DNA of 64,000 nt from Ophioderma brevispina (GCA_023653785.1 JAMKCH010088402.1:1-64000), one strand, 5' to 3'; shown: positions 46,933 to 58,830, counted from the first letter of the stretch. A program made the numbers and translations. The notes: generated by a model from the letters alone, not told the origin.

Positions 46933-48837
46933 GGAACTGTCTGAACACTAAATGATCTACCGGGCTAAATTAAGAATTAAAATGAAAAATACAAACTTTG
47001 GTTGCTGCCATAAGGAAAGTTCCCCTGTGAGTAGCTAGCTGCCGAATATTTAGAGTGGATCTTCAAGAGGGAATGGGGTTATGTATAAGCACGAGATTTG
47101 GGACTTTAATTATTGAATCAGTTAGCCACAACAGGTGATTACTGTGACATAAGGTAGAGGGAGGATTAGACCCCCCCCAAAATTAATATTTTTGTCCAAA
47201 TTGGTTTTTTTTTTACATTATTCAACAGAGACACATTTCTCTTTAAAATAATTATCACATTACAAATCGGACATTCGGTTCGATAGTTACGTCAATTCTA
47301 GTTCACCGTTTGATGTAATTTCTTGCCTCAAAAACTAATTAGAAAAAAATTGCGTGTGTCACATTGTTTATTGTTTTTCACCTCGCTATTTTTAACATTT
47401 TCCTGTACTTTCCGTAACTCAAAATGGAAGATAGTTTAAGGCTTTAAGTAGTATCAACATTTTCTAACAATTCATGTACTTTCTAAATCTGTTTTCAAAA
47501 TTGCTTTTAAACCTAAAATAATTTGCATATATGCACAATTAGTGTTTTCTTGTATTACATTTTTTCATGAGTTTGCGATCTTTAAAAAATGTGCAGGCAA
47601 AAACTACCACCCCTATAGAGCCGAAAACTTGCACATATGATCGTTAGACCAAGAGCTGTGATATGGTCTAACTTCAATACACTAGAGTTTGACATTGGTT
47701 CAGGTTTGATTTCAGAGGTTCTAAAATTCAAGTGTGTCAAATCACTATTTGGTATACCCTACCCCTCTATATGTGGGATCTTCTTCAAAAATAGATAGGA
47801 CCAATGCATAGATCTGTACACAAAGCTTTAATTTTGGACTAACCTCATAACTTCTGTGACATTTTATGCGAAGCTACATTTTTTCAAAACCCGTGTAATT
47901 TGCGCTAATAAAATATGGGAATAGCTAAACATCTGCAAGAATTGAAAATGGCAGGTTTTTTACTACTTTGTGATAATATTTATTATTTACTAAAGACTTA
48001 AGTTTCTATCCATGTTTAAACAAAAAATATCAATCCTCCTCTTAACGGAGCCGTCGCGAGGAACGGCTTCAACGACGATTAACAATTATATATAAAGAGA
48101 GATTTTTGGCATGGACAACGGAGGTGGAAATATACGCATAAAGTATTAATTATTGCAATTAAATGAACAATTAATTATCCTCTCAAAAGCCACCAAATAT
48201 TATTGCATATGTTGAATGATGAAGTCAGATTTTGGCGTTCTCAACAGTCACAACAGGTTTTCAGTATTTATATATTCTATTTACTCTTGTCAAAATTTGG
48301 CTGGTAGAATGTCTACTTTCAATATGTCGTATTCAGCAAGAGTCATTTGTTGCCCAATCTCAAATTTCGTCCTGGAGGTAAGTTTTTAAAGCTTTCTTAT
48401 CTACCTGATTATCAGAAACACGAACACGTTAAGACCATAATTTGGAACTTATTTCTGCTCTTGTTACGTTATCTAATTGGCAAAATGTGATCCTCTGAGA
48501 AGATATTAATAATTCATTTAGTTATACGATAAGGATTGCTGTTGAAAGATTGACCTTACTCAAAGTAGTGTATTTTGGTCATTCAGTGTCTAATTCAATT
48601 GAGGTACGTTTTTTTTTCTCAGTTATTGGTTGTTCCTTGGATGATTTAAATGGACACAAGCATAGAAACATATTCCGACATAATGAAATGCCCTTAATGA
48701 AAACACTTCCCACCAAATTTGAAAAACAATTATGTGTTACATTTTGTGAATAAGGGAAAAATGGAGGGATAACTAATATTGTTTTCCTTGTAGTTTCCTC
48801 TTTCTGCCACAGACAGCCAGGGATTCTTTCATTACTG
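46933..48837. other. No recognised gene
   Basis: AT-rich, with a c-run at 47171 and T-runs. The short frames at 48550-48753 and 48579-48920 are unsupported; the second overlaps the left end of the next element. Confidence 0.4.
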
Positions 48838-50125
48838 ACGGTGTATAAACTACCGTGTCCGCGTGACTGAGGTCCTACCACCCCTCTGTCTATGTTGTTC
48901 GCCATTAGTGCTGTATGCATCGTTATGGCAAGCCATTAAAGGCCAGAAACGTATTGCTCAACGCGTTGAGGAAAGTAGCATCGGGTTGCGACATTTCGGA
49001 ACGCGTTGCGACATTTCGGCAATTTCAGCAACGCGTTGCGGTGTCGGCGAATCAAAATCATGAATTTCTGTGACGATTTCAAAAAATAGGCCCACAAACG
49101 CGTGCTAGATACTTTGCAACGCGTTGCAAAAGCCTTCACAAGGCGTTGCAAGCTTCACAAACGCGTTGCTAGCTTCGAACGCGTTGATAAGGAGGTTAAC
49201 AAGCATAGGGACATAACGTATTGCCGACAAGCGTGTGAGAAAGTCACAACGCGTTGCGACATTTCGGCAAAACGTTGCGACATTTCAGCAACGCGTTGCG
49301 GAAATTTCAGCAACGCGTTGAGACATTTCAGCAACGCGGTTCGGTGTCAGGCGCAATCTAAATCCATGAATTTCTGTGAAGTATTCAAAAATATCTCACA
49401 ACGCGTTGCGCCCTTCACAACGCGTGGCAACCCTTCACACCGCGTTGCGGAAATAAGTATGACCATATTGCTTCGCAACGCCGTTGTGAAGTTTGCAACG
49501 CGTTGGAAGCCTGCAAAGCGTTGTGATGGCTTGCAACGCGATGTGAAGCCATTAGGTCTAACGTATTGCCCGCAACGCGTTGTGGATTATTTTTTGAAAT
49601 ACGTCACAGAAATCATGATTTTTATGGCCGACGCGCAAAGCGTTCCGAATGTCGCAACCGCGTTGCTACTTTTCTACAACGCGTTGGCGGAAATACGTTT
49701 TGACACTTATGGCTTGTGGACTTGGCAAGGCGTTGTGAAGCTCAAACCGCGTTGTGAATCTCGCAACGCGTTGTGAGGCTTGCAACGCGTTGTGAGTTTC
49801 CACATCGCGTTGCTCGATACTTTGCAGCGCGTTGGGGGTCTATTTTTTGAAATTCGTCAACAGAAATTCATGATTTTGATTCGACCGACACCGCAAACGC
49901 GTTGCTGAAATGTCGCAAGCGTTGCCGAAATGCGCAACCGCGTTGCTACTTTCTCGCAAACGCGTTGCGGCAATACGTAATGACCTGTTATGCTGCCATA
50001 ATCGTTTGTTTTCAGCACTGTACCCAATGGCCTCGTATACAAGGTCACGGTTATCGTACATGTTGCTATGGGAGCTAGGGGGACACTCTCTCATGGGAGA
50101 ACACTGAGTTTCTTTACACCGGCAT
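48838..50125. mobile_element. Symmetric element built of CAACGCGTTG palindromes
   Basis: The 10-bp palindrome CAACGCGTTG occurs exactly 12 times by my count (48959, 49029, 49117, 49247, 49289, 49311, 49399, 49496, 49573, 49677, 49764, 49783). About 20 further copies are within one or two bases (aaacgcgttg, aaccgcgttg, aaggcgttg). The whole region is also a macro-palindrome centred near 49480. A ~55-bp block with gtgtcggcgaatcaaaatca and tgaatttctgtga appears forward at 49038-49090 and 49336-49395 and reversed at 49585-49636 and 49838-49893. The outer flanks are inverted copies too: cgttatggcaagcc, agtgctgta and acgtattgc at 48905-48956 against gcaatacgt, ccataatcgt and cagcactgt at 49970-50025. 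Weaker pairing (acggtgta / acaccgg) reaches 48838 and 50125. This fits a non-autonomous DNA element with long, repeat-filled inverted termini. CpG-rich palindromes stand out against AT-rich flanks. No transposase is encoded. The family is not one I know. Confidence 0.75.
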
Positions 50126-50443
50126 TATATCAGACTGAAAAAAAGCATGCAGTCATCAGCGGAACAGACCATTGATAGTGTATGTGCGGCTAGCCCATCC
50201 TATCAGATCAATATCGTGCTCAAGCTGGAGTCCCGCCTGAGGTACAGTGTCTGAATGCTTTTTAATTATATCAAAAACATCCTAGAACTGTAGATTCTCG
50301 AGTTTACTGTGGCAGGAATTGCCTGCAACTAATTGCGGTTTACTGTTTTACAGAATGTAAACATCCATTTTTTTTCAAAGTGATGTCAGTCAGTGTCCAT
50401 TTCATTATGTCTGGGATTTTTTCTACGCAGTTAGATCCCCTTT

Positions 50444-50738
50444 ATAGTCCCAGGGAAATGGCAAATAGATTGGATATGTTTGTGTCAAGTCTACAAGGCA
50501 CTGCAAGGAGGGACGAGAAAGGATTCAATAATTGGGTTGGCGATGACATCTTTGTGGTATCATTGATTTTTCAGAGAGTATAAAAAATTCCAGTGACTCT
50601 ATTCATGACACTGACTGAAAAATCCATATTTCACTATGGATTGTCACTGGTAGTGTATCTTTTTCTGGCCCTTGTTTAGTGGGAATGGAATGTCCCATAA
50701 AGATTTGGACTAGGTTTATCATCTCTTTTTCTGGGACC
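50444..50738. mobile_element. MITE related to the element at 56303-56596
   Basis: Runs from agtcccagggaaatg to tttctgggacct, followed by ttaa (50739-50742). Compared with the reverse complement of 56303-56596 it shares gtttgtgtcaagtctacaag, gggac-a-aaaggattcaat, ttgatttttcagagagt, attcatgac, tggtagtgtat and ggaatggaatgt-cc. The left TTAA is mutated (tttatag). It lacks the 22-bp internal stem seen in the other copy. Same family, opposite orientation. Confidence 0.8.
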
Positions 50739-50744
50739 TTTAAC

Positions 50745-53649
50745 ATTGAGTATTTTTGATGTGTTGTATTAGACTAAATGAGAGTACAACCAATCTCCGC
50801 TTTATTGCTGGTATCTTATACACGGAGTGGGCAAATTAAACTATTATTTCAACCTTTATTTAGACAGTGTTTTCTATGACCATTTTAGCTGCCGAAAGCG
50901 AATTTGGCAAGCGTCGTGGACTCAAGGACTTTTAGTTTTTCATGTGAAGTCGGTGGTAACTTTTGATCATTTTAGGTATGACTTTGAAAAGCGATGTTCC
51001 GCTAAAGCTATGTTGCCAGAAACCCAGCTATAAATGCCGTGTTCATCTGTAGATAATGGCACAAAATAGGGGTAAATAACCGGTACCTTCAAAATAAAAA
51101 CAATAAAAACATCGCGGTTTTTCCTGACAAACTTCCTGATGGTGGCAATATCCACTTTTTTCCGGACAAAGGTTCCATTATGGAATTTTCCGGACAAAAG
51201 TTCCATTTTGAGATTTTCTGTAGATAAGATTTCTTCAAACATCAATGTATAAGATTTCTTATTTTTATTGTTTGATATTTTTTTAAAGGTTATTGCTATA
51301 ATTATAGTTATAATTTAAAGAATCAATAAATTGGGCTGAATGCGAGGGCATCGATTTTACAGAAAGACATTTCGTGTTGGGGAGGGGGAGCGTGGGGAAT
51401 ATGAATAGCCACTAAGCCCAATACAGATAGATAAGCCATGATGAAAAACGTCCAAGTTACATATTATTGTTATGACAGGCTCAAAACCACTAAGTGTAAT
51501 TGACTGCAATGTATGTAAAATGGTTGTTTACAGAAATGAGCCCCGCCCGCCGCAACAATGATATAATGTCCCAACTTACTTAATTTGACCCAAATTTAAG
51601 ACAAAGTCGGTCACAATGCCTAAAAACACTCTTATCATGTAATGTGTTTTAACTTTGTCACGCATATTTCGTGCAGGGGAGGCAACTCCCCGTATCCACC
51701 GATTCAGTACGCCAGGGTTACTATTTTGTTTCAGCTGGATATGATCATTTTGACGAGTAACCTCATGGTACCCAGTTTTATAAAATGGTAAGGTTTCGTT
51801 ATGGAAAGCTGAAATGTTAAAAAGACGTATAGGCTAGGGGGCAGATCTCATAACGTTTACAAAGGATGACACCCTAAAAAGTACATAATTTTGTTAATAA
51901 TTATCTAAAATTCTCAAAATACAGTTCTAAGCGGTGTTCTACTGGTAGTAGGTGCACATTTCTGAAAAATGAATTAAATGTCATCTCTTTTCCCCCCTGA
52001 ATATCAGTGACCAAGGGGTGTACACCGCGTTCCATGACTCGCAAATATGGTGATCTACTATCGAAAGTATTCGCCCGTTATGAATAGGAGAACGGACTTC
52101 AGTTTCTCTGGGACTGCAAAAGCCATTGTTATGTCCTGACGATAAAAGCTTTTGAATTGTTTTTCACCGCTCGATTTCGATGCAACTAAGGCCTCATTCA
52201 CTAAGAAAATAAAACTCAAAACACTTTTGTGGCAGTCAGATAACTTTGATGTATATTTCATCATTTATTCAAAACGGAAACGGAAGATGAGCAAAAATCA
52301 TGAAAACGGCAACGGTTTACCTAAATTTCATAGAGGTGGAACGATTTCGATTTCGGCTATGAAATCAATAAATTGCATAGAAATGGGGTTTACGCGGCAA
52401 GTTACGCCTTTGGTTCTGCAAAATATGTCTAGGTCACCTTTGTCCAAAAATTTTTTTTTTCTCAGGAGCTTTGTGAGACCTTCGTTTTCCTTTCGAATAA
52501 AGGATGAAATCTAGGTCAAGGAAAATTGAACACACAGTAGAACCGCTCCGCGCTAACTTATTTGTCGTGGAACGAGGGAAAGGTAATTTTGTTCCACGTC
52601 ATGAAAAATAGCTTATCTAAATAGGGGGGGATGGAATAACACCTGCAATTTTTTTCAGTTGCATGGATAATAACAATGGCTCGCAATTACAGTGAAAAAG
52701 GAATCTGTGGTGAAGTGTTTGGTCTTCTACCTACAGAGTGGAGTTACTTAGCATAGCACTTATTATTGCTGAGTTCAAATGGAAGCATGTGTACATCCGT
52801 CCTCCTGAATTCAGGGCATAAATTGAGAGACATTTAATAATTTTCTCGAGAATGTGCAAATACTAGACGTGAGAAGCACACGTACAACTGATTTATGATC
52901 TAGGGGAAAATTATTCGGAGAATTATGTACTTCTTAGGGGTGCGTACACTTGGTCCTTATCCGAGTATCTTTTTGGCTTTGACCTCATGGCCTATATTTT
53001 AGGCCAAAGAAAGAAAATCACATAGTCTTTGCGGGGATTCAACGGGTCTATGCGGACTTTATGACGTCATTGTGAAGCCATAATAGGTTGTTGGGTAGAT
53101 TTTGGTATCAATGGAAAGAAGAATACCATAGCTATCCACTGGTATCAAAAATAAGAAGGATGGTGGTTTATAATGAATTCTTGAAGGGGGGTAGTAACCA
53201 AACATCTTGGTTAAACAGTGTACAAAAGGTTTGATAAGAGGAGGTTATTGACTGGCAAACACAATGGGTTATAGAACAATGGGCAAAGCATTAAGAACAT
53301 AGGATAGGCAAAAAAACAAAAAACCCACGTGCCATGAAATTGAACGGAAAGTCCCCCCAATGGCGTGTTTTCTTTGGTTTACTAAATTTTATAAATTGTC
53401 ATAAGTTATCCAGTACTTACTTTAAAAAACGAATTTTAAACACTATCGTGAGTAAGCTGCAAGGTTGGTATGGGTATGTTTACTTGTTGAACTCTATGAT
53501 TATGTTGTAAGGGTGGTGAGGGTCAAGGTGTGCCAGGAGGAAGTTCATATGGAATGCCGGGAAAAAGGTATGGGAGGAAAGACGAGACAAAATTACAACA
53601 GGTTAAAGTAAAATGAGTGTTACTTGTCGTAACGTGTTCAAATGTGTTT
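50745..53649. other. No recognised gene
   Basis: About 2.9 kb of AT-rich DNA. A short stem (cgtggaac / gttccacg) is at 52566-52598. The open frame 52152-52514 (120 codons) has no recognised domain and a phenylalanine run from a T tract. Confidence 0.4.
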
Positions 53650-54215
53650 GCTGTTTGCTCATATCGGGGGGGGGGGGTGAGTTCCAAAACCAAAAATTAT
53701 AAAAATGTGGTACTGGGGTAGGCTGTTGAATTTAATTTGCATTTTTTTAAGTTAGTGGGTTAGTTATACATGGGGGGGATTAAGGATTATAATTTTGAAA
53801 AGATCACCTTTAAACCAGTAACACCTTATCATTAAAAATGGGTTACTATTGGTTGTGTCCTCTCGAAAGGAAGATACACTTTTAGCTTAGTTGGACTATA
53901 ATGTAAAATTCGAAACATTGCTCTTTCCCAACTCACTGTGTTGATGTTTGTTCATATCGGAGGAGGGGGGGGGCGGGGGGAGTGGAGTTCCAAAACAAAA
54001 ATTATAAAATAGTGTACTGGTTAGCTGTGAATAATTCCGATTTTTAAGTCATTGGGTTAGTATACATGAATAGGATTATAATTTTGAAAAAGCACATAAT
54101 TTGAATTTTATTAAAAAAAAAAAAAAAAGAAAATATTGGTGTTCCTCTCAAAATGGAAGATACACTTAGCTTAGATGACGATATGTAAATCTAACATTGC
54201 TTTTTCCCAACCCTC
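53650..54215. repeat. 0.29-kb tandem duplication around a G-run
   Basis: Copy 1 (about 53650-53935) and copy 2 (about 53945-54215) share gtttgctcatatcgg / gtttgttcatatcgg, a G-run, gagttccaaaac-caaaaattat, gggttag-tatacatg, attataattttgaaaa, cctctc-gaa-ggaagatacact, tagctta and cattgct-tttcccaac. Most differences are single-base indels. Copy 2 has an A-run at about 54113-54128. Confidence 0.88.
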
Positions 54216-55960
54216 GGCGCAGTTAAGAAACAAGTAATGAAACAACAGTCATCAAAACTGCTTTAATCTACAGCGGTTATCTATCGAATTGGAACAAACT
54301 AAAATCATTTCACAGCCTTAGTTTATCTAAACAATACACGAAGTGGCCTGTTATGAACAACCTTGTTTTCAAAGTTTATGTGCACCTTTTGTTCTGGAGA
54401 AAGGTTAGAAATAATTGTTCAGTATTCTACCAAGAGAACTAAGTTCTTACAAAGTTGCGCCTACTTTCCTACCAAAAAAGTAATAAATAAAAAAATACTC
54501 ACCAATGAACAAACATATATATAATTCTAATACTATTAAGAATGTAAATTGCTAGATTATGAAAATCTCTACCATTGTGGTTTGCAGGTTGTGGATAGAT
54601 GTCGATATATATTTAAATTATACAGAGGAGGATATAAAATCATGTTAATGTTAATCATGTCAATCGAAATGACTTTTCGAACGCAATGAGCATTTCATTT
54701 CTTTATGAGATCTAAATTAAGCCCATCCTTTTTAGTGATAAAAACATGGCAATTTTATTTGTTGATAGAAGATGTCAGTTTTGTAGAACAAACTCACCCA
54801 ATTTCGAATTATTATTATGATTATGCTAGAATAATAGAGACAGAAAGAGACATGTCCTCTAGCTCTTCATACAGTGATTGAATAAACAAATATAACTTAT
54901 TTTACTCAAGTTCTTAAGGGAATGTAACGTGAACAGGTCATTATGCAGATGAGTCGAATTGTTTAAGTTGAGCAAATGCAATTTCAAAGTGGAATCTAGA
55001 AAACAGATAATTTTATCTATGGAGACTTACAAACAGTCCTGCCATTAACAATGGTTTTTAATGTTGACAATTGGGTGGTTATTTGTAGATTCATTAACGC
55101 CAATATTGCAGAGGGATTATATATGAATTGGTGACTTGAGTCGAGTATTGCAAATAGAGCGACGGTGTTGATCTTAAAATCTTAAGGGAGTGAATTTATT
55201 CTACGAAGATAGCAAAACATTTTGCCGTTTTCATATTAATGAAATATTTAAATGTTAAACAGTTTTAAACCAGTCTTATAGCTGGCTTTCTTTAAGTCGT
55301 GCTAAGGCACCAAATGACCAGGCGCACACTGTCCCCGTAGAATTTGATTTGAAATCAAATGAATATGCTGGTCATTTCTATCGTCTTAGATGTCTTGAAA
55401 TGATATTGAGTGTGCTGTGATGGCATTGATTGTAATTTAAAGCTTTTTTAAGTGTTAGGTTTTTGTTTGCTGACAAAATGTCAGTTGGTTTGGTTACGAA
55501 TATGAAAGATAAGTAGTGGGTTTTCTTATTTTATTTACGATTCGGTCTAACGGAATCACTTCCTGTTGCACAAGTGTAGAATAATAATTAAGATAGCGTT
55601 CTGGGCACTGAGGATAATATAGAGGACGTATTTTTTGTAAAATATTGGGTATACGTAGAAACGATTGTCATTGTCGTGAATGTGATGTATAAGAAAGATA
55701 TTGTAAAATATCTAATTTTGCGTAGCAGATACTTAGAGTGATATCCTCATATTATTAATACCCACTTATGATAGTCAGGATCATAAGTTATATAGATTTG
55801 TTACTTCCTTGTTTTCCTTCTACATTTCTTTGCGTATTTCAGCTTTGTGCACTGATAAAAGTATTCGTAATTTTAAGTTTAAAAAATCGTTAAGTTTAAA
55901 AAATCGTAATTTTAACTCGTAACATCGTAGTTTTTAACGTTGCCTTTTTTCAATTACGGT
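54216..55960. other. No recognised gene
   Basis: AT-rich, no feature supported. Confidence 0.4.
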
Positions 55961-56900
55961 TAACCCCGGTTAGTTAATAATCTTTACGCTTTATTACTGA
56001 TATCTAACATAAAATTACAATGTGGAAGCAGGAAATCTATAAATTAATAATAGTAATAATACCACACATTTTTTAAAAAGTGTACGTGTTTTGCAACTTA
56101 CCGGTTTTTAATATAAGAACTCTATTCATGCTTTTTATATTTGTTTAGTTTAATTACTGATTTCTTAACTTGAAAAAAAGAGTAGTGCAAACATTATATT
56201 TAATTTTACCACCTGATATCTTTAAACTTTGTAGTATTGTGGATAAGGTGTAGGACTTGTAATCGTAAAGCCCAGTTCGAATCCAAGTAACGTACATGTT
56301 AAAGGTCCCAGGAAATGAAATGATACACCTACTACAAATCTTTACGGAACATTCCATTCCAATAAACAGGGCCAGAAAAAAGAATACACTACCAGTGACA
56401 TCATTAGTGAAACTATTGGTTTTCAGTCATAGTCATGAATAGATTCACACCAGTCACCTGGAATTTTCTATCACTCTCTGAAAAATCAATAGTTTCACTA
56501 ATGATGTCATCACCAACCAAAATATTGAATCCTTTTGGTCCCTCCTTGTAGACTTGACACAAACCACATCAATTCTATTTGCATTTCCTGGGACCTTTAA
56601 AATATGCTCAATTGGAATTGGTAACATTAAAACGTGTGCAATACGATATTAAACAAAGTGTATACTATTTAAATCTTTTTTTCTTATTTCTTATTGTTTT
56701 TCTTCTCAAAAATGGATTGCGTAAAATATAACGTTTTTACAACCACGTAGTAACGTAAATACACCGTTTGTATAATAACATAGCTACAAATGTTAAAAAG
56801 TATGTGAGAAGATTACGTTGTAATAACATATCTATAGTGTTTTTGTTATGTTAACTGCATTATAGTTGCATGTTTTAACATTTTGAAAAGTCGGCCAATA
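55961..56900 (+). repeat. Dispersed repeat with tRNA-Thr-like core, copy 1
   Basis: Related to 60640-61460. Shared stretches include gctttattactgatatctaa, cataaaatt, taataatac/atcacacatttt, attttaccacc/atctgatatct and a tRNA-like core. The core here is tagtattgtggataag (A-box position), acttgtaatc (anticodon-loop position with TGT) and cagttcgaatcc (B box) at 56231-56285. The resemblance is to tRNA-Thr(TGT), as in a tRNA-derived SINE. A TTAA-flanked MITE has inserted directly 3' of the core in this copy only. Confidence 0.55.
56303..56596. mobile_element. 294-bp TTAA-flanked MITE with nested 22-bp stem
   Basis: TTAA at 56299-56302 and 56597-56600. The ends AGGTCCCAGGAAATG and CATTTCCTGGGACCT are perfect inverted repeats of 15 bp. 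Inside, gacatcattagtgaaactat then tg (56397-56418) and its exact complement at 56489-56510 form a second, 22-bp stem. The uninserted relative at 61187-61230 lacks it, which confirms it as an insertion. Kolobok- or piggyBac-type by target. Related copy at 50444-50738. Confidence 0.82.
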
Positions 56901-57133
56901 ACGACAATACTTTCCCCATGAAAAACAAAACAAAACAAGAAAAAAAAAAACACACCGTAAAGTATTTCGCCTGTCAAGTTTCATTCTCCTCTAAGACAAA
57001 CTTTTTTGCTTAATAACTAATATGATATATTCACCATAGAGAGAAAAACGTGTGCCAAAGTTTCCAACTTGTGGAAAACAACCCAGTGATACCTGTTCAG
57101 ATTGCAATATACCTGCTATAGCAAGAAAAGGCT

Positions 57134-57278
57134 AAGGCTTACTGCATTTTGCGAAACGAAACGAAACGCCCATTGGATTACACGCTTTATTCCGTTATGC
57201 ACGTTATGCATGCATGACGGAATAAAGCGTGTAAACCAATGGGCGTTTCGTTTCGTTTCGCAAAATACAGTAAGCCTT
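57134..57278. mobile_element. 145-bp foldback with 62-bp arms
   Basis: Arms 57134-57195 and 57217-57278 are reverse complements with only about two mismatches (c/t in ctgcatttt, a/t in attggatta). They span aaggcttactg, gcgaaacgaaacgaaacgcc, cattgg and cacgctttattccgt. The 21-base loop contains atgcatgcatg. Probably a very young foldback MITE or a recent inverted duplication. A long-hairpin RNA is a less likely alternative. Confidence 0.85.
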
Positions 57279-57415
57279 TACAAACCATTAGCACATTAAA
57301 CATTGTTACATCACTCAAAGTCATTGCAGTGAAGCTGAATACACTGTAAAGTTAGTGTTTGAAACTTATTCACAGACTAGTGTTAAGCTCTCTAAACACA
57401 GGTTTTGTGTTGCAA

Positions 57416-57608
57416 TACAAAGCGTTAAACCATCTGAATACAAGTGTGTCCAGAATTTCTAAAAAAAACGCCTTCTTTACAGTGGATTTAGTCATTGACT
57501 GCAATTCAGAATACGTAACAAAAGGAAAGGAAGAAAATAGCAGTGTTCAAAAATGCGAATCCCCATTCAATTATGTGTTGTATCTGAGGTTGTATATAGT
57601 AAATGTAT
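57416..57608. repeat. 193-bp direct repeat, left copy
   Basis: Identical by eye to 58236-58428. Its left edge reads gcaatacaaagcg, an intact TA, which matches the uninserted form of the transposon target. Its right edge runs into a 21-base poly-T (57608-57628). Confidence 0.95.
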
Positions 57609-57628
57609 TTTTTTTTTTTTTTTTTTTT

Positions 57629-58235
57629 ACTCGTGTTTATGAAGTACTGGCACGAAACAAGATGGTAGGTCAACATTTGTCGCCCATACAAAGGGCATTT
57701 GTGGTTTTCAGATATGCCGAAACTGGTCATAGCATTACTCTGGTCAGGCAGGAATTTAGATAAAAATTCAACAGAAATCCTCCTTGCAACCACGAAACGG
57801 GTACAAGTCAACATTTGAACAAGAGTCGCTGTGGAAGGCGGTGAACCGCCCGAACTTTACAGAACATTGCAGCCATCAGGCGGAGTATTCGTCTAAATCC
57901 AAGACAAAGTTGCAGAATACAACGCGCCACACATCCACATATCAAGCTTTAACAGGATTACCCGCTTAGACCTGAAATTTGAGAGAATTATGATTATTTC
58001 TCGCCTGTTCTGTCTTAATCATCTTATTACAAAACTTGGAAGGAAGTGTCCATTGACATGTGTTACATAATCGCTTATTTCTTCAAAACTACTGAACCGA
58101 ATCGAGTGCTTTTTGCATTAAAATATTGAAAAATAATTGTGGTTTAAGATTCTTTTTAAATTTATCAAATATGATACTCACTTTTGAATATATGGTCACC
58201 AATAGTTAGGGTGTAATTCTTTCTGAGACACCCTG
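57629..58235 (+). pseudogene. 5'-truncated Tc1/mariner-type transposon with DUF4817-like HTH
   Basis: From an ATG at 57662 the frame reads MVGQHLSPIQRAFVVFRYAE and TGHSITLVRQEFR. A stop follows, then in the same phase KFNRNPP and, past further stops, CGRR*TARTLQNIAAIRRSI and RLNPR. The order QRAFVV-YYETG-...-FR..F.NRNPP-...-GR.RT.RT.ENI..VR.....NPR is the N-terminal helix-turn-helix (DUF4817-like) region of a Tc1/mariner-type transposase family. The catalytic domain is missing. The sequence jumps to a 3' end reading gtgtaattctttctgagaca and ccctg, followed by TA, a typical TIR ending at 58235. The left TIR is absent and replaced by poly-T. Confidence 0.75.
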
Positions 58236-58428
58236 TACAAAGCGTTAAACCATCTGAATACAAGTGTGTCCAGAATTTCTAAAAAAAACGCCTTCTTTAC
58301 AGTGGATTTAGTCATTGACTGCAATTCAGAATACGTAACAAAAGGAAAGGAAGAAAATAGCAGTGTTCAAAAATGCGAATCCCCATTCAATTATGTGTTG
58401 TATCTGAGGTTGTATATAGTAAATGTAT
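58236..58428. repeat. 193-bp direct repeat, right copy
   Basis: Begins with the TA that closes the transposon and continues identically to 57416-57608. It then carries on into unique sequence (atacgggcagtaatg) instead of poly-T. Confidence 0.95.
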
Positions 58429-58830
58429 ATACGGGCAGTAATGACCCAATATCCGATTTTGGTCCTTTATTAGGTTGCTTTTCGTTTAATCACTTGCAGG
58501 GGCGTTAGGGCATACCTATACTTATGACAGACATGCCACATTTTGATTTTTGATGATTTTGTCGATTTTCGGATTGATTTAGCAAATTATTGATAGTACC
58601 TTTGACATCGATAGATAATCTTCATGTCACCTGAAAACCCTTAATATCATTCGTCTATAATACGTCCTGACCATGAATTGCGATGTAGGTTTTCATTTCT
58701 TTTTTTTCCATAGGATGACAGGATATTTATATACCCTTGTTCCCGGAAATGTGTGTGTGTGAACGAGAGAGAGACATTGTTACATGTCCGCTTGACACCT
58801 GTGCAGTATTCTGGTAGACTCAGAATATGC

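Noticed and set aside
49102..49776. Longest open frame of the window, 224 codons on the plus strand
   Set aside because: Its peptide (repeats such as RCDISATRCDIS) is simply the translation of the CAACGCGTTG array, where periodic CpG-rich repeats suppress stops. No domain, and the array is symmetric on both strands.
48959..49970. CRISPR-like array (regular short repeats with spacers)
   Set aside because: Spacers vary from about 10 to 120 bp, repeats are 10-bp perfect palindromes in a mirrored layout, and the DNA is clearly eukaryotic.
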